A DNA stretch of 64,000 nt from Catenulispora sp. MAP5-51 (GCF_041261205.1 NZ_JBGCCH010000032.1:1-64000); one strand, 5' to 3'. Counted from the first letter of the stretch, positions 26,777 through 35,047 are shown. The notes: generated by a model not told the origin, from the sequence alone. Translations and numbers: made by a program.

Positions 26777-28291
26777 TCAGTGACCTGTCATACCCGCGTG
26801 GTAGCGCGAGACCATGGCGCGGGCGAAATTCACGAGCCACTGCTGATCGGCCGCCGAACTCAGGTCGAGCGGCTTGTCCTCGGTCCAGATCGCATCCTGG
26901 GCATAGGCGGCGTTGGCCACATCGGCGCGCAGGATCGTGTCGCCGATCCGGACCACGACGCTGACCATCCCCAGGCCCGGGACGTCCGCTTCGAAGGCTT
27001 CGTCGCCGATGCCCGCCGGCAACGGGACGACCTTGTCACCGCTGTAGTCGACCGGCCCGTTCTTGCCCTTGCACCCGTTCTGCGCCGCCGACCGGACCTG
27101 CGCCATCGTCTGCGCACCGGTGCCGGCACGAAAAGGGAATTCGCCTTCATACACCGTGCCCGAGATGCCGTCGGGCAACTGGCCCCAATAACGTGCCTCC
27201 GATCCGGCCTTGGCCACGGGGACAGTCCGAGTCGGAACACAGCCGTTGGCGATCTGGTACTGCAGGGGGCTTCCGCCTACGCCCCCCGAGGTGTCGAAAG
27301 CCCACCCTTTTCCCAAGTCGGCAGGCTGCAGGAGCCTCCCGTCGGAGTCCGGCGGCGGGATCGGGTGCCAGCCGGGCTCGACCGCCGGATCGGCCAGCGC
27401 CGCGGCGAGGGACTGCTCGCTCCAGGGTGTCGGGTGGACCACGGTCGTCGGGTCCGGCACCGAACCCTGCCGCCCCGAGGTCCAGAAGTCCGTCGCGATG
27501 ACGGAGAAGACTTCGCCGTCGAAGAACTGGCGCACCGCGACCATCGCGGTCCCCTCACCGATCCGCACCGAGGCGGTGCCGATCGTCGAGCCGTCCGCGA
27601 GGTGCGTCTGGGCGCACGCCGACCACTTGACCGACACCGACGGCGTGATCCCGGCCCCGGCCAGCCCCTGATCGTGACCGACGGCGAGCGCGCACGGTCC
27701 GGTGAGCTGATCGGTGCCGAGCACACCGGTCGCCACGCTGGGGACGGATCCGCCGGGGGAGGCGAACTGGAAGCTCAGCTGGCCTGCCGGCCGTGGGGCG
27801 TCGGTGATCCAGACCGAGCTCATGCCGATCGCGCTGGCCTGCTTGACCTCCGCGTCGCCGGCGGAGACGACGCGCACGTCGTCCGACTTCCCGACGATGT
27901 GCGACAACGACGGGTCCAGGCGCCCCATCACCACCGCCAAGTCGGCCACCGCCGGCTCCGGCGCATAGGCCTGCAAGGACTTGTCGACAGGACCGAGATA
28001 ATCGGTGTGCTTGAAGACTTCCGCCAGCGGCCTGTTCCCCCACCCACCGCCCGGCCCGGGCTGCGACCCGAGATCGGCGGTCCCCGCGCCGAGACCGACC
28101 GCCACGGCCGCCGTCACCGCCACCACCCCCGCCAGCCCGCCGCCGGCTCCGGCCGTGCGCAGTCGCCGCCGCCGGTCCCCGGAGCGCGCGAGCACCATCG
28201 CATCGGCGGTCCACACCGGCTCCCCGGCCCCCCGGGTGCGGTCGAACAGGTCGCGAGCCCATTCCAGTTCCAGGTCCTCGGTCATGCTCAT
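26777..28291 (-). CDS. membrane-anchored partner of the ECF sigma factor
   Basis: 504 aa. About 45 cytosolic residues (LEWARDLFDRTRGAGEPVW...) are followed by a membrane helix (GGLAGVVAVTAAVAVGLGAG, about 50-70) and a 430-residue outside domain with four or more cysteines. The start overlaps the sigma factor stop (ATGA at 28291), the layout of anti-sigma factor genes, but no zinc-binding HxxxCxxC motif is visible. Similar genes follow SigE-family sigma factors in many actinomycetes; control of the sigma factor is inferred. The outside domain is not recognised. Confidence 0.72.
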   Translation of the reverse strand: MSMTEDLELEWARDLFDRTRGAGEPVWTADAMVLARSGDRRRRLRTAGAGGGLAGVVAVTAAVAVGLGAGTADLGSQPGPGGGWGNRPLAEVFKHTDYLGPVDKSLQAYAPEPAVADLAVVMGRLDPSLSHIVGKSDDVRVVSAGDAEVKQASAIGMSSVWITDAPRPAGQLSFQFASPGGSVPSVATGVLGTDQLTGPCALAVGHDQGLAGAGITPSVSVKWSACAQTHLADGSTIGTASVRIGEGTAMVAVRQFFDGEVFSVIATDFWTSGRQGSVPDPTTVVHPTPWSEQSLAAALADPAVEPGWHPIPPPDSDGRLLQPADLGKGWAFDTSGGVGGSPLQYQIANGCVPTRTVPVAKAGSEARYWGQLPDGISGTVYEGEFPFRAGTGAQTMAQVRSAAQNGCKGKNGPVDYSGDKVVPLPAGIGDEAFEADVPGLGMVSVVVRIGDTILRADVANAAYAQDAIWTEDKPLDLSSAADQQWLVNFARAMVSRYHAGMTGH

Positions 28292-28830
28292 CCTTCCTTC
28301 CACGTGAGCAGATCGGGGTCGGTGGCGTACTCGGGCCTCGCGAGTTCCGCGCGCAACGCCGCCAGTCCCCGGGACGTCTGGCTCTTGACGGTGCCGAGCG
28401 AGCAGCCCAGCAGCCGGGCGGTCTCCTCGACGCTCTGGTCCTCCCAGAAGCGCAGCACCAGGACCGCGCGCTGCCCGGCGGGCAGCGCGCGCAGCGCCGC
28501 GACGAGCAGGTCGCGGTCGGCGGCGGCCTCGTCGACCGGGCCCTCGGCGGCCGGCGGATCGGGCAGCCAGTCCGAGGCCGAGTGCTCCCAACGCCAGCGC
28601 GCACGGCGCTTCTCGTCGATGCAGGCGCGCAGCAGGGTCTTGCGAAGGTAGGCGTCCAGATCCTCGCGGCGGCGGACGCGGCCCCAGGCGGCGTGCAGCT
28701 TGATGAGCGCGATCTGCGTCAGGTCCTCGGCCTGGTGCCAGTCCCCGCACATCAGGTACGCCGTGCGCCGCAGCGTGGGCGAACGGGCGGCGACCAGTTC
28801 GCTGAACTCGCCGTCGTCGGGTCTTCTCAT
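28288..28830 (-). CDS. SigE-family ECF RNA polymerase sigma factor
   Basis: 180 aa. Region 2 (RRTAYLMCGDWHQAEDLTQIALIKLHAAWGRV), with the WHQAED variation typical of the SigE family, is followed by LDAYLRKTLLRACIDEKRR. Region 4 is ALPAGQRAVLVLRFWEDQSVEETARLLGCSLGTVKSQTSRGLAALR with its HTH. It directs transcription of an unknown regulon. The ATG at 28830 has a GAGGGGTGG site. It overlaps its membrane partner gene. Confidence 0.92.
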   Translation of the reverse strand: MRRPDDGEFSELVAARSPTLRRTAYLMCGDWHQAEDLTQIALIKLHAAWGRVRRREDLDAYLRKTLLRACIDEKRRARWRWEHSASDWLPDPPAAEGPVDEAAADRDLLVAALRALPAGQRAVLVLRFWEDQSVEETARLLGCSLGTVKSQTSRGLAALRAELARPEYATDPDLLTWKEG

Positions 28831-29128
28831 GGGGCCACCCCTCGTGATCGCACTGCGTGCAGGAGCTACACGAGGGTGGGGGTGCTTCAGGTTGTCACGC
28901 CGCACGGGGCGACCGACACCGGGGCCTCTAGAGCGCGGAAAGAGACCCCGGTGTCCCGGTCACGTCTGCCCTCGGCGCAACCGGTTGGGGCGCCGGGACC
29001 CGTACAGGTCACCGGTGCCAGTTCGCAGAGTACGGTGTGACAGGCGGTGACCGCACGGTTATCGGCGGATGTGGATGATTTTCCGCTCGTGCCCCTTACG
29101 ACCGTTCGCGGTCGCGAACGCCGGGGCG
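28831..29128. promoter_or_regulatory. upstream region of the ECF sigma operon
   Basis: About 300 bases without a gene. It holds the sigma factor promoter, which I cannot place confidently. It also has a perfect 8-bp inverted repeat with a 2-base centre at 29103-29120 (CGTTCGCG / CGCGAACG), either a small operator or a hairpin. Confidence 0.35.
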
Positions 29129-29213
29129 TCTCGGTCCTCGGTGAATCTCGGTCCTCGGTGAATCTCAGGCCTCGGTGAATCTCGGGCCTCAGTGAATCTC
29201 AGGCCTCGGTGAT
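29129..29213. repeat. 17-bp tandem repeat, five copies, duplicating a gene end
   Basis: Five head-to-tail copies starting at 29129, 29146, 29163, 29180 and 29197, consensus TCTCGGGCCTCGGTGAA with few changes. The last copy contains the stop codon (29199-29201) and the final Ile-Thr-Glu-Ala codons of the nitronate monooxygenase gene. The array therefore looks like repeated duplication of that gene's 3' end outward into the spacer. Confidence 0.88.
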
Positions 29214-30329
29214 GGCGCCGAGGCGCTCGACGGCGGCCGCGTACTCCTCGACAAGCTGGTAGATGACCTCCCGAACGGGCCGCACCTGGGTCATCGACCC
29301 GACGATCTGGCCCACCGGCATGCCCATGAGCTCGGTGCGCCCGGCCCGCGCGATGCGCCGGTGCGCCTCGGAGACCAGCATGTACTGCAACGGCATCGGC
29401 AGCGCGCCGGGGGAATCAGTGCCCTCCCAGGCGTCGGTCCAGTCGGTGCGCAGCTGCCGCGCCGGTTTGCCGGTCAGGGCGCGGGAGCGGACGGTGTCGC
29501 GGGAGGACGCGGCCAGCAGCTTGGGGACCACGCGCGGGTCGGTGTCGGCCTCGGCGACCGTCAGCCAGATCGAGCCGGTCCACGCGCCCTGCGCGCCCAG
29601 CGCCATCGCCGCGGCCACCTGGCGGCCGTCGCCGATGCCGCCGGCGGCCAGGACCGGGGTGTCGCCGACCGCGTCGACGACCTCGGGGATCAGCACCATG
29701 GTGGAGATCTCGCCGGTGTGGCCGCCGGCCTCGGTGCCCTGCGCGACGATGATGTCGACGCCGGACTCCACCTGCTTGCGCGCGTGGTGCGCGCTGGAGG
29801 CCAGGCCGGCGGTGCGGACGTTGTTGCGGTGCGCCAGTTCCACGATGTCGGCCGGCAGCGGGCCCAGGGCGCTGGCCAGCAGCGCGATCGGGTGGTCCAG
29901 GGCGACCTCGACCTGGGGGCGCGCGGTGGCGTCGGTCCAGCCCAGGAGCTGGTGGCTGTGGTCGCCGTCGGCGGGCAGGTCGGGCACCTCGTACTTGTCG
30001 AGGATGCCCTCGACGAAGTCGCGGTGCTTGGCGGGGATGTAGGCCTTGAGCGTCTCCTCCATGCTCGTGCGCGCCGAGTCCTTGGCCGAGACCTCGTGCA
30101 CTGATGTGGAGACCGAGGCCGGCATGACGACGTCGACACCGTACGGCTTGCCGTCGGTGTGCGCGTCCAGCCAGCGCAGCTCGGTCTCCAGCTCGTCGGG
30201 GGTGAAGTAGACGGCGCCCAGGACGCCCAGGCCCCCGGCCCGGGTGACCGCCGCGACGACGTCGCGGCAGTGACTGAACGCGAACAAGGGGAATTCCAGA
30301 CCCAGGGATGCCGAGAGCGGGGTTCGCAT
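29199..30329 (-). CDS. nitronate monooxygenase family flavoprotein
   Basis: 376 aa TIM-barrel FMN enzyme (2-nitropropane dioxygenase family). Marks: TPLSASLGLEFPLFAFSH start, AVTRAGGLGVLGAVYFTPDEL, the FMN/catalytic region IIVAQGTEAGGHTG (His), and TPVLAAGGIGDGRQVAAAMALGAQGAWTGSIW for phosphate binding. ATG at 30329 leaves a short leader. A KstR-like palindrome lies 32-45 bases upstream, so it may belong to the same regulon as the 21.8-26.6 kb lipid operon. True substrate unknown; many family members do not use nitroalkanes. Confidence 0.88.
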   Translation of the reverse strand: MRTPLSASLGLEFPLFAFSHCRDVVAAVTRAGGLGVLGAVYFTPDELETELRWLDAHTDGKPYGVDVVMPASVSTSVHEVSAKDSARTSMEETLKAYIPAKHRDFVEGILDKYEVPDLPADGDHSHQLLGWTDATARPQVEVALDHPIALLASALGPLPADIVELAHRNNVRTAGLASSAHHARKQVESGVDIIVAQGTEAGGHTGEISTMVLIPEVVDAVGDTPVLAAGGIGDGRQVAAAMALGAQGAWTGSIWLTVAEADTDPRVVPKLLAASSRDTVRSRALTGKPARQLRTDWTDAWEGTDSPGALPMPLQYMLVSEAHRRIARAGRTELMGMPVGQIVGSMTQVRPVREVIYQLVEEYAAAVERLGAITEA

Positions 30330-30360
30330 GGTGGGGACGGTAGGGGCGGCGGCGTGAAAC

Positions 30361-30374
30361 TGCAACAGGTTCTA
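30361..30374. promoter_or_regulatory. KstR-like palindrome before the nitronate monooxygenase gene
   Basis: TGCAACAGGTTCTA matches TNNAACNNGTTNNA at all eight fixed positions on both strands. It lies 32-45 bases upstream of the ATG, where it would cover the minus-strand promoter or transcription start. The importer operon on the plus strand starts only 72 bases further on, so both could be affected. Confidence 0.5.
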
Positions 30375-30433
30375 GTATTTTGATGCATCCTGAGCATGCC
30401 CGCACTTGACCAACGCTTGACCGAGCCACCGGC

Positions 30434-30439
30434 TAGGCT
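30434..30439 (+). promoter_or_regulatory. putative -10 element of a leaderless importer transcript
   Basis: TAGGCT ends 6 bases before the GTG start of the ATPase gene, and no ribosome binding site is present. That spacing is typical of leaderless actinobacterial mRNAs. A convincing -35 at normal distance is not seen. Confidence 0.35.
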
Positions 30440-30445
30440 CGCGGG

Positions 30446-31600
30446 GTGATTTCCTTCGTGCAGGTCGGAAAGACGTACCCGGACGGGACCGTGGCCGTCG
30501 CCGCGACGGACCTGACCGCTGACAGCGGTCGCGTCACGGTGCTGGTGGGTCCGTCGGGGTCGGGCAAGACGACCCTGCTGCGGATGGTCAACCGGATGAT
30601 CGACCCCACCAGCGGCGAGATCCTCATCGACGGGGTGGACGTGCGGTCGAAGTCCGCGCCGGAGCTGCGGCGCGGGATCGGCTACGTGATCCAGAACGCG
30701 GGCCTGTTCCCGCACCGCACGGTCCTGGCCAACGTGATGACCGTGCCGCGGCTGCTGGGCTGGTCCAAGGAGAAGGCGCGCGACCGCGCCATGGAGCTGC
30801 TGACCACCGTCGGGCTCGAGGAGTCCCACGCCAAGCGCTACCCCTTCCAGCTCTCCGGCGGCCAGCAGCAGCGCGTCGGCGTCGCCCGGGCGCTGGCCGC
30901 CGATCCGCCGGTGCTGCTCATGGACGAGCCCTTCAGCGCCGTGGACCCCGTGGTGCGCAAGGACCTGCAGACCGAACTGCTGCGCCTGCAGTCCGAGCTG
31001 AGCAAGACGATCCTGTTCGTCACCCACGACATCGACGAGGCGATCCAGCTCGGCGACAAGGTCGCGGTGCTGAACACCGGCGGCGTGCTCGAGCAGTTCG
31101 ACACCCCGGCCGAACTGCTGGCGCACCCGAAGAACGCGTTCGTCGAGAGCTTCCTGGGCCTGGACCGCGGCGTGCGCCGGCTGTCCTTCTTCTCCTCCAC
31201 CGGCGTCCCGCTGCGCCCCGAGCCCGTGGTAGCGGTGGACGCGCCGCCTGCCGAGGTGCTGGCACGCCGCGGGGCACAGCCGTGGCTGCTGGTCGTGGAC
31301 GACGCACAGCAGCCGCTGGGCTGGCTGCCGGCGGACCAGGTGCCGGCCGACGGCGACCTGAGCCGGGTGCCGGTCGGCGACCTGACCTCCTACGGGCACA
31401 CCTTCCACGCCGAGACCGACTCGCTGCGCGCGGCGCTGGACTCGGCCATCCTGTCCCCCTCCAGCCGGGCGGTCGGCGTGGGCGCCGACGGCCGGGTGAT
31501 CGGCGTGGCCTCCGTGGAGGAACTGATACCCGCGATCAGGGCGGCGCAGAGCGAGAGCGCGCCGGAGATACCCCACGGCGACAATCCGGAGACCGTCTGA
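30446..31600 (+). CDS. OpuC/ProV-type ABC transporter ATPase
   Basis: 384 aa. Walker A GPSGSGKT, NRMIDPTSGEILIDG, signature LSGGQQQRVGVARA, Walker B VLLMDEPFSAVDP and FVTHDIDEAIQLGD match quaternary-amine (osmoprotectant) importers. The C-terminal 120 residues look like two weak CBS modules (WLLVVDDAQQPLGWLP..., SSRAVGVGADGRVIGVASVEEL), a common sensor in this family. The GTG start at 30446 is probably leaderless. It is first of ATPase-permease-permease-binding protein and its stop overlaps the first permease start (ATGA). Confidence 0.9.
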   Translation: MISFVQVGKTYPDGTVAVAATDLTADSGRVTVLVGPSGSGKTTLLRMVNRMIDPTSGEILIDGVDVRSKSAPELRRGIGYVIQNAGLFPHRTVLANVMTVPRLLGWSKEKARDRAMELLTTVGLEESHAKRYPFQLSGGQQQRVGVARALAADPPVLLMDEPFSAVDPVVRKDLQTELLRLQSELSKTILFVTHDIDEAIQLGDKVAVLNTGGVLEQFDTPAELLAHPKNAFVESFLGLDRGVRRLSFFSSTGVPLRPEPVVAVDAPPAEVLARRGAQPWLLVVDDAQQPLGWLPADQVPADGDLSRVPVGDLTSYGHTFHAETDSLRAALDSAILSPSSRAVGVGADGRVIGVASVEELIPAIRAAQSESAPEIPHGDNPETV

Positions 31601-32268
31601 TGAGGACAGGCCACCTGGTGGGGTCCACGGGCCTGTTCCCCCACATCCCCAGTTATCTGGGCACATACGGTTCACTGATCCAGCAGCAGCTCACCATGGC
31701 GCTGCTGTCGGTGCTGTTCGGGTTCATCGCCGCGCTGCCGATCTCGCTGCTGTGCGTACGGTTCCCGAAGATCTACCCGGCGATGGTCGCGCTCGTGACC
31801 GTCATCTACTCGCTGCCCTCGATCGCGTTGTTCGTGCTGCTGGTGCCCTCGACCGGGCTGACGCAGACCACGGTCATCATCCCGCTGTCGTTCTACAGCC
31901 TGGCCGCCCTGGTCCCGAACATCGTCGAGGGCATACGCGGGATCCCCGAGGACGTCCGGCTCGCGGCCGTGGCCATGGGGTACACCGGCACGCGCCGGGT
32001 GTTCGGCGTGGACCTGCCGCTGGCGGTGCCGCCGATCATGGCCGGGCTGCGGGTGGCGACGGTCGGGAACATCAGCATGGTCAGCGTCGGCACGGTCATC
32101 GGCGTGGGGGCCTTCGGCGCCCTGTTCACGGCCGCGGCCCAGCTGAGCCGCTCGGACCTGGCGGTGACCGGCATCGTCGTGATCGTGGCGCTGGCCCTGG
32201 CCTGCGACCTGCTCCTGGTGATCATCCAGCGGCTGCTCACGCCGTGGAACAAGCGGAGGTCGGCGTGA
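31600..32268 (+). CDS. OpuC-type ABC transporter permease 1
   Basis: 222 aa with about five or six membrane helices (MALLSVLFGFIAALPISLLC, MVALVTVIYSLPSIALFVLLVP, and others). The permease coupling motif EGIRGIPEDVRLAAVAMGYTGTRRVFGVDLPLAVPPI is clear. It forms the channel of an osmoprotectant-type importer with the next permease. Overlaps both neighbours by 1-4 bases (ATGA before, GTGA after), so the operon is translationally coupled. Confidence 0.9.
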   Translation: MRTGHLVGSTGLFPHIPSYLGTYGSLIQQQLTMALLSVLFGFIAALPISLLCVRFPKIYPAMVALVTVIYSLPSIALFVLLVPSTGLTQTTVIIPLSFYSLAALVPNIVEGIRGIPEDVRLAAVAMGYTGTRRVFGVDLPLAVPPIMAGLRVATVGNISMVSVGTVIGVGAFGALFTAAAQLSRSDLAVTGIVVIVALALACDLLLVIIQRLLTPWNKRRSA

Positions 32269-32942
32269 ACGTCCTGAGCCAGGCCTGGGGCTGGCTGACC
32301 ACGAGCGCGAACTGGAGCGGGTCCGACGGCATCCCGACCCGTCTGCTGCAGCACTTCGAGTACTCGGCGGAGGCGGTGCTCATCGCGGCCCTCATCGCCT
32401 TCCCGCTGGGCCTGCTGACCGGGCATTCCAAGCGCGGCGGCCCGTTGGTGAGCTCCCTGGCCAACCTGGCGCGGGCGCTGCCGACGCTGGGCCTGGTGGT
32501 GCTGTTGGTGGTGGTCATGGGCGTGAAGTTCCGCGCCGTGATGATCCCCCTGGTGGCGCTGACGGTCCCGCCGATCCTGCTGAACACGTACGAGGGCATC
32601 CGGAACGTGGACCCGCAGCTCACCGACGCGGCCAAGGGCATGGGCCTGAGACCGTGGCAGGTGTTGTGGCGCGCCGAGGTCCCGGCGGCGCTGCCGCTGA
32701 TCCTGACCGGCTTCCAGTTCGCGGCGGTGAACGCCATCGCGAACACGGCTATCGCGGCGTACTCCTCGTTCGGGGGGCTGGGCCGCTTCGTCATCGACGG
32801 CCTGGCGACCACCGACTACGGGATGGTGGCCGGGGGCGCGATCCTGATCGTGATCGCGGCGATCCTGAACCTGCTGTTCTTCGCGCTGCTGCGCAGACTG
32901 CTGGTCTCGCCGGGATTGAGGCAGAAGAAACAGACCGCTTAG
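32265..32942 (+). CDS. OpuC-type ABC transporter permease 2
   Basis: 225 aa, about five membrane helices. Coupling motif NTYEGIRNVDPQLTDAAKGMGLRPWQVLWRAEVPAALP and the NAIANTAIAAY segment are family marks. GTG start at 32265 overlaps the previous stop and has a GGAGG site at 32255. With permease 1 it makes a heterodimeric channel. The binding-protein gene follows after 58 bases. Confidence 0.9.
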   Translation: MNVLSQAWGWLTTSANWSGSDGIPTRLLQHFEYSAEAVLIAALIAFPLGLLTGHSKRGGPLVSSLANLARALPTLGLVVLLVVVMGVKFRAVMIPLVALTVPPILLNTYEGIRNVDPQLTDAAKGMGLRPWQVLWRAEVPAALPLILTGFQFAAVNAIANTAIAAYSSFGGLGRFVIDGLATTDYGMVAGGAILIVIAAILNLLFFALLRRLLVSPGLRQKKQTA

Positions 32943-33000
32943 CTCGATTGCAGGGGGCAGCAGGGGGGCCGGCTTTCACGGACCGTACGAAGGACGCCCC

Positions 33001-33924
33001 ATGAGCAACACCCCCCTGAGCAAGACCCCCCGCATTCTGCTGTCTGTCACCACCGTGGCGGCCGCCGCCCTGGCCGCCACGGCCTGTACCAACGGCAATC
33101 CTCTGGTCCCAGGACCGAAGAAGGGCCAGGTGACGGTCGGCTCTGCCGACTTCCCGGAGAACGTCCTGCTGGCCGACATCTACTGTTCGGCGCTGAAGGC
33201 GAAGGGCGTGAAGGTCGGCACACGCTTCAACGTCGGCAGCCGCGAGGTGCTCTACCAGCAGGTCCGCCAGGGCTCGCTGACCGTGCTGCCGGAGTACAAC
33301 GGAGCATTGCTGGCGTATCTGGACTCGAAGACCCGGGCCGCGACCACCCAGGACATCAACGCCGGCCTGGCCGCGAAGCTGCCCGCGCAACTGGAGATCC
33401 TGGACTCCTCCCCCGCCGAGGACAAGAACGCCCTGGTGGTCGCGGCGGCGACGGCCGCACAGGACCACCTGTCCTCGATCGCGGACCTGGCCCCGTACGC
33501 ACCCTCGATGACCATCGGCGGCCCGCCGGAGTTCAAGGAGCGCTACCAGGGCCTGCCGGGCCTGAAGGACAAGTACGGCCTGACCTTCAAGGACTTCGCC
33601 TCCCTCGACACCTCCGGCCCGATCACGGTCAAGGCCCTGGCCGGCGACACGGTTCAGGTGGCGACCCTGTTCACCACCGACCCGAGCATCACCTCGCACA
33701 ACTTCAAGGTCCTGGCCGACCCCCAGCAGGTCTTCACCGCGCAGAACGTGACGCCGCTGGCCTACCGCGCGAGCATGACGCCGGTCGCGACGGCGACGCT
33801 GAACGCGGTGTCGGCGAAGCTGGACACCGAGGCGCTGGCGGCGATGATGGTGCAGGTGATGAATCAGAAGAAGGACATCGATGTGGTGGCGGACGCCTGG
33901 CTGAAGGGGGTCGGGCTGCTGTAG
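33001..33924 (+). CDS. OpuC/ProX-type substrate-binding lipoprotein 1
   Basis: 307 aa. Signal peptide with lipobox LAATAC (Cys about 29) anchors it outside the membrane. The mature protein is a type II periplasmic-binding fold: VTVGSADFPENVLLADIY, VLPEYNGALLAYLD, APSMTIGGPPEFKERYQGLPGLKDKYGLTFKDF and QNVTPLAYRASMTP are characteristic. It feeds the importer encoded just upstream. A close paralogue lies at 35225-36139 beyond the cysteine dioxygenase and rhodanese genes. Confidence 0.92.
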   Translation: MSNTPLSKTPRILLSVTTVAAAALAATACTNGNPLVPGPKKGQVTVGSADFPENVLLADIYCSALKAKGVKVGTRFNVGSREVLYQQVRQGSLTVLPEYNGALLAYLDSKTRAATTQDINAGLAAKLPAQLEILDSSPAEDKNALVVAAATAAQDHLSSIADLAPYAPSMTIGGPPEFKERYQGLPGLKDKYGLTFKDFASLDTSGPITVKALAGDTVQVATLFTTDPSITSHNFKVLADPQQVFTAQNVTPLAYRASMTPVATATLNAVSAKLDTEALAAMMVQVMNQKKDIDVVADAWLKGVGLL

Positions 33925-34039
33925 GGCCATCCCACATCCCGGACTCCGCCCATCCATTCCCCGACACCCGCTGAGACACCCGCGTCCACATCCCGAACGC
34001 CCTCGCCGCTCCCCCACCCCCGCGTGCCACCATCACCGC

Positions 34040-34183
34040 ATGTCCGCTCCGCTGCTCGCCTGGTCCGACCGCCCGGTCGACCTGCTGCGCGTGGCGTCCT
34101 GCATGTGTACCGAGGCCGTCCCCGACCTCGACCCACATCCCGGACCACGGAGTTGCCATGTCCTCGGCCTTGCAGACGCCTGA
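34040..34183 (+). CDS. putative cysteine leader peptide (attenuator uORF)
   Basis: 47 codons. The segment RPVDLLRVASCMC (about residues 11-23) matches the conserved pattern of actinobacterial putative leader peptides upstream of sulfur genes (xVDLxRVASxxC). The frame continues past these cysteines to a stop at 34181, overlapping the start of the cysteine dioxygenase gene (34158) in another frame. Ribosome stalling at the Cys codons when cysteine is scarce could thus affect access to the next start. Too short for routine gene calls. The mechanism is inferred. Confidence 0.6.
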   Translation: MSAPLLAWSDRPVDLLRVASCMCTEAVPDLDPHPGPRSCHVLGLADA

Positions 34184-34655
34184 GCTCGACGTCGCCGACC
34201 CTTTCCTGCACGAGCTCGTCATCCCCGACCGCCCGCTGTGGACGCCCACGCAGCTTCGGGACCTGACCGCGACACTGGCCGGCACGTACGCCGACCGGCT
34301 GCGCCCCCTGCTCCAGTACACCGAACCGCAGCGCTGGTGGCTGCGGCTCGCGCTGACCCGCGGGGTCGAGGTCTGGCTGCTGAGCTGGCTGCCGGGCCAG
34401 GGCACCAAGCCCCACGACCACGGCGGCGCCGCCGGCTCCTTCGCCGTCCTGACCGGCGAGGTGCAGGAGGAGCACCGCTATCCCGGCGGGCCCATCGGGG
34501 TGCGCAGGCTACAGGTCGGTGACGGTCTCGGATTCGGCGGCGATCGCGCGCATATCGTCCGGCAAACGGGTATCGGGCCCGCCGCGACCGTGCACGCGTA
34601 TTCGCCCCCGCTGCTCCCCACCCGGGAGTACCAGAGCCTGGAGGACCTGGTTTGA
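34158..34655 (+). CDS. cysteine dioxygenase type I family
   Basis: 165 aa cupin. It oxidises cysteine, or a related thiol, to the sulfinate using Fe(II) and O2. Iron ligands are visible as HDH in TKPHDHGGAAGSFAVLTG and the His in GDRAHIVRQTG; RWWLRLAL and VHAYSPPL are also typical. It is preceded by a cysteine-type leader peptide and overlaps the rhodanese gene at its stop. It sits inside a transporter locus, between two paralogous binding-protein genes. Confidence 0.88.
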   Translation: MSSALQTPELDVADPFLHELVIPDRPLWTPTQLRDLTATLAGTYADRLRPLLQYTEPQRWWLRLALTRGVEVWLLSWLPGQGTKPHDHGGAAGSFAVLTGEVQEEHRYPGGPIGVRRLQVGDGLGFGGDRAHIVRQTGIGPAATVHAYSPPLLPTREYQSLEDLV

Positions 34656-35047
34656 GTTCCGTGGACACGTTCCTGGAGAAGGCCCGTTCAGGACTGCGGC
34701 GGGTGAGTCCCCAGGAGGCCGACGCGCTGCGCGGCCGGGGTGCCCTGCTGATCGACATCCGGCCGCACGCCAACCGGGAGGCCGAGGGCGAGATACCCGG
34801 GGCGCTGCCGGTCGAGCGCATCCACCTGGAGTGGCGGCTCTCGCCGGACAGCGAGTGGCGGCTGCCGGGAGTCACCGCCGAGTCGCAGGTCGTCGTGTTC
34901 TGCAACGAGGGCTACGCCTCCAGCCTGGCCGCCCGCGACCTGCAACTGCTCGGCCTGGCGAATGCCACCGACCTGGTCGGCGGGTTCCGGGCCTGGGCCG
35001 CCGCGGGGCTGCCGACCGAGGCGGGCGGGCGGCCGGCGCTGCCGTGA
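34652..35047 (+). CDS. rhodanese-like sulfurtransferase
   Basis: 131 aa, one rhodanese domain. RVSPQEADALRGRGALLIDIRP at the start, the persulfide cysteine in VVVFCNEGYASSLAARDL, and DLVGGFRAWAAAGLP at the end. The TTG start at 34652 overlaps the dioxygenase stop (TTGA) and has GGAGG 8 bases before. The coupled pair is a common actinobacterial unit for sulfur oxidation or detoxification. Confidence 0.88.
   Translation: MSSVDTFLEKARSGLRRVSPQEADALRGRGALLIDIRPHANREAEGEIPGALPVERIHLEWRLSPDSEWRLPGVTAESQVVVFCNEGYASSLAARDLQLLGLANATDLVGGFRAWAAAGLPTEAGGRPALP

Noticed and set aside
29129-29213. CRISPR array
   Set aside because: Copies are head to tail with no spacers, only 17 bases long, and no cas genes are in the window.
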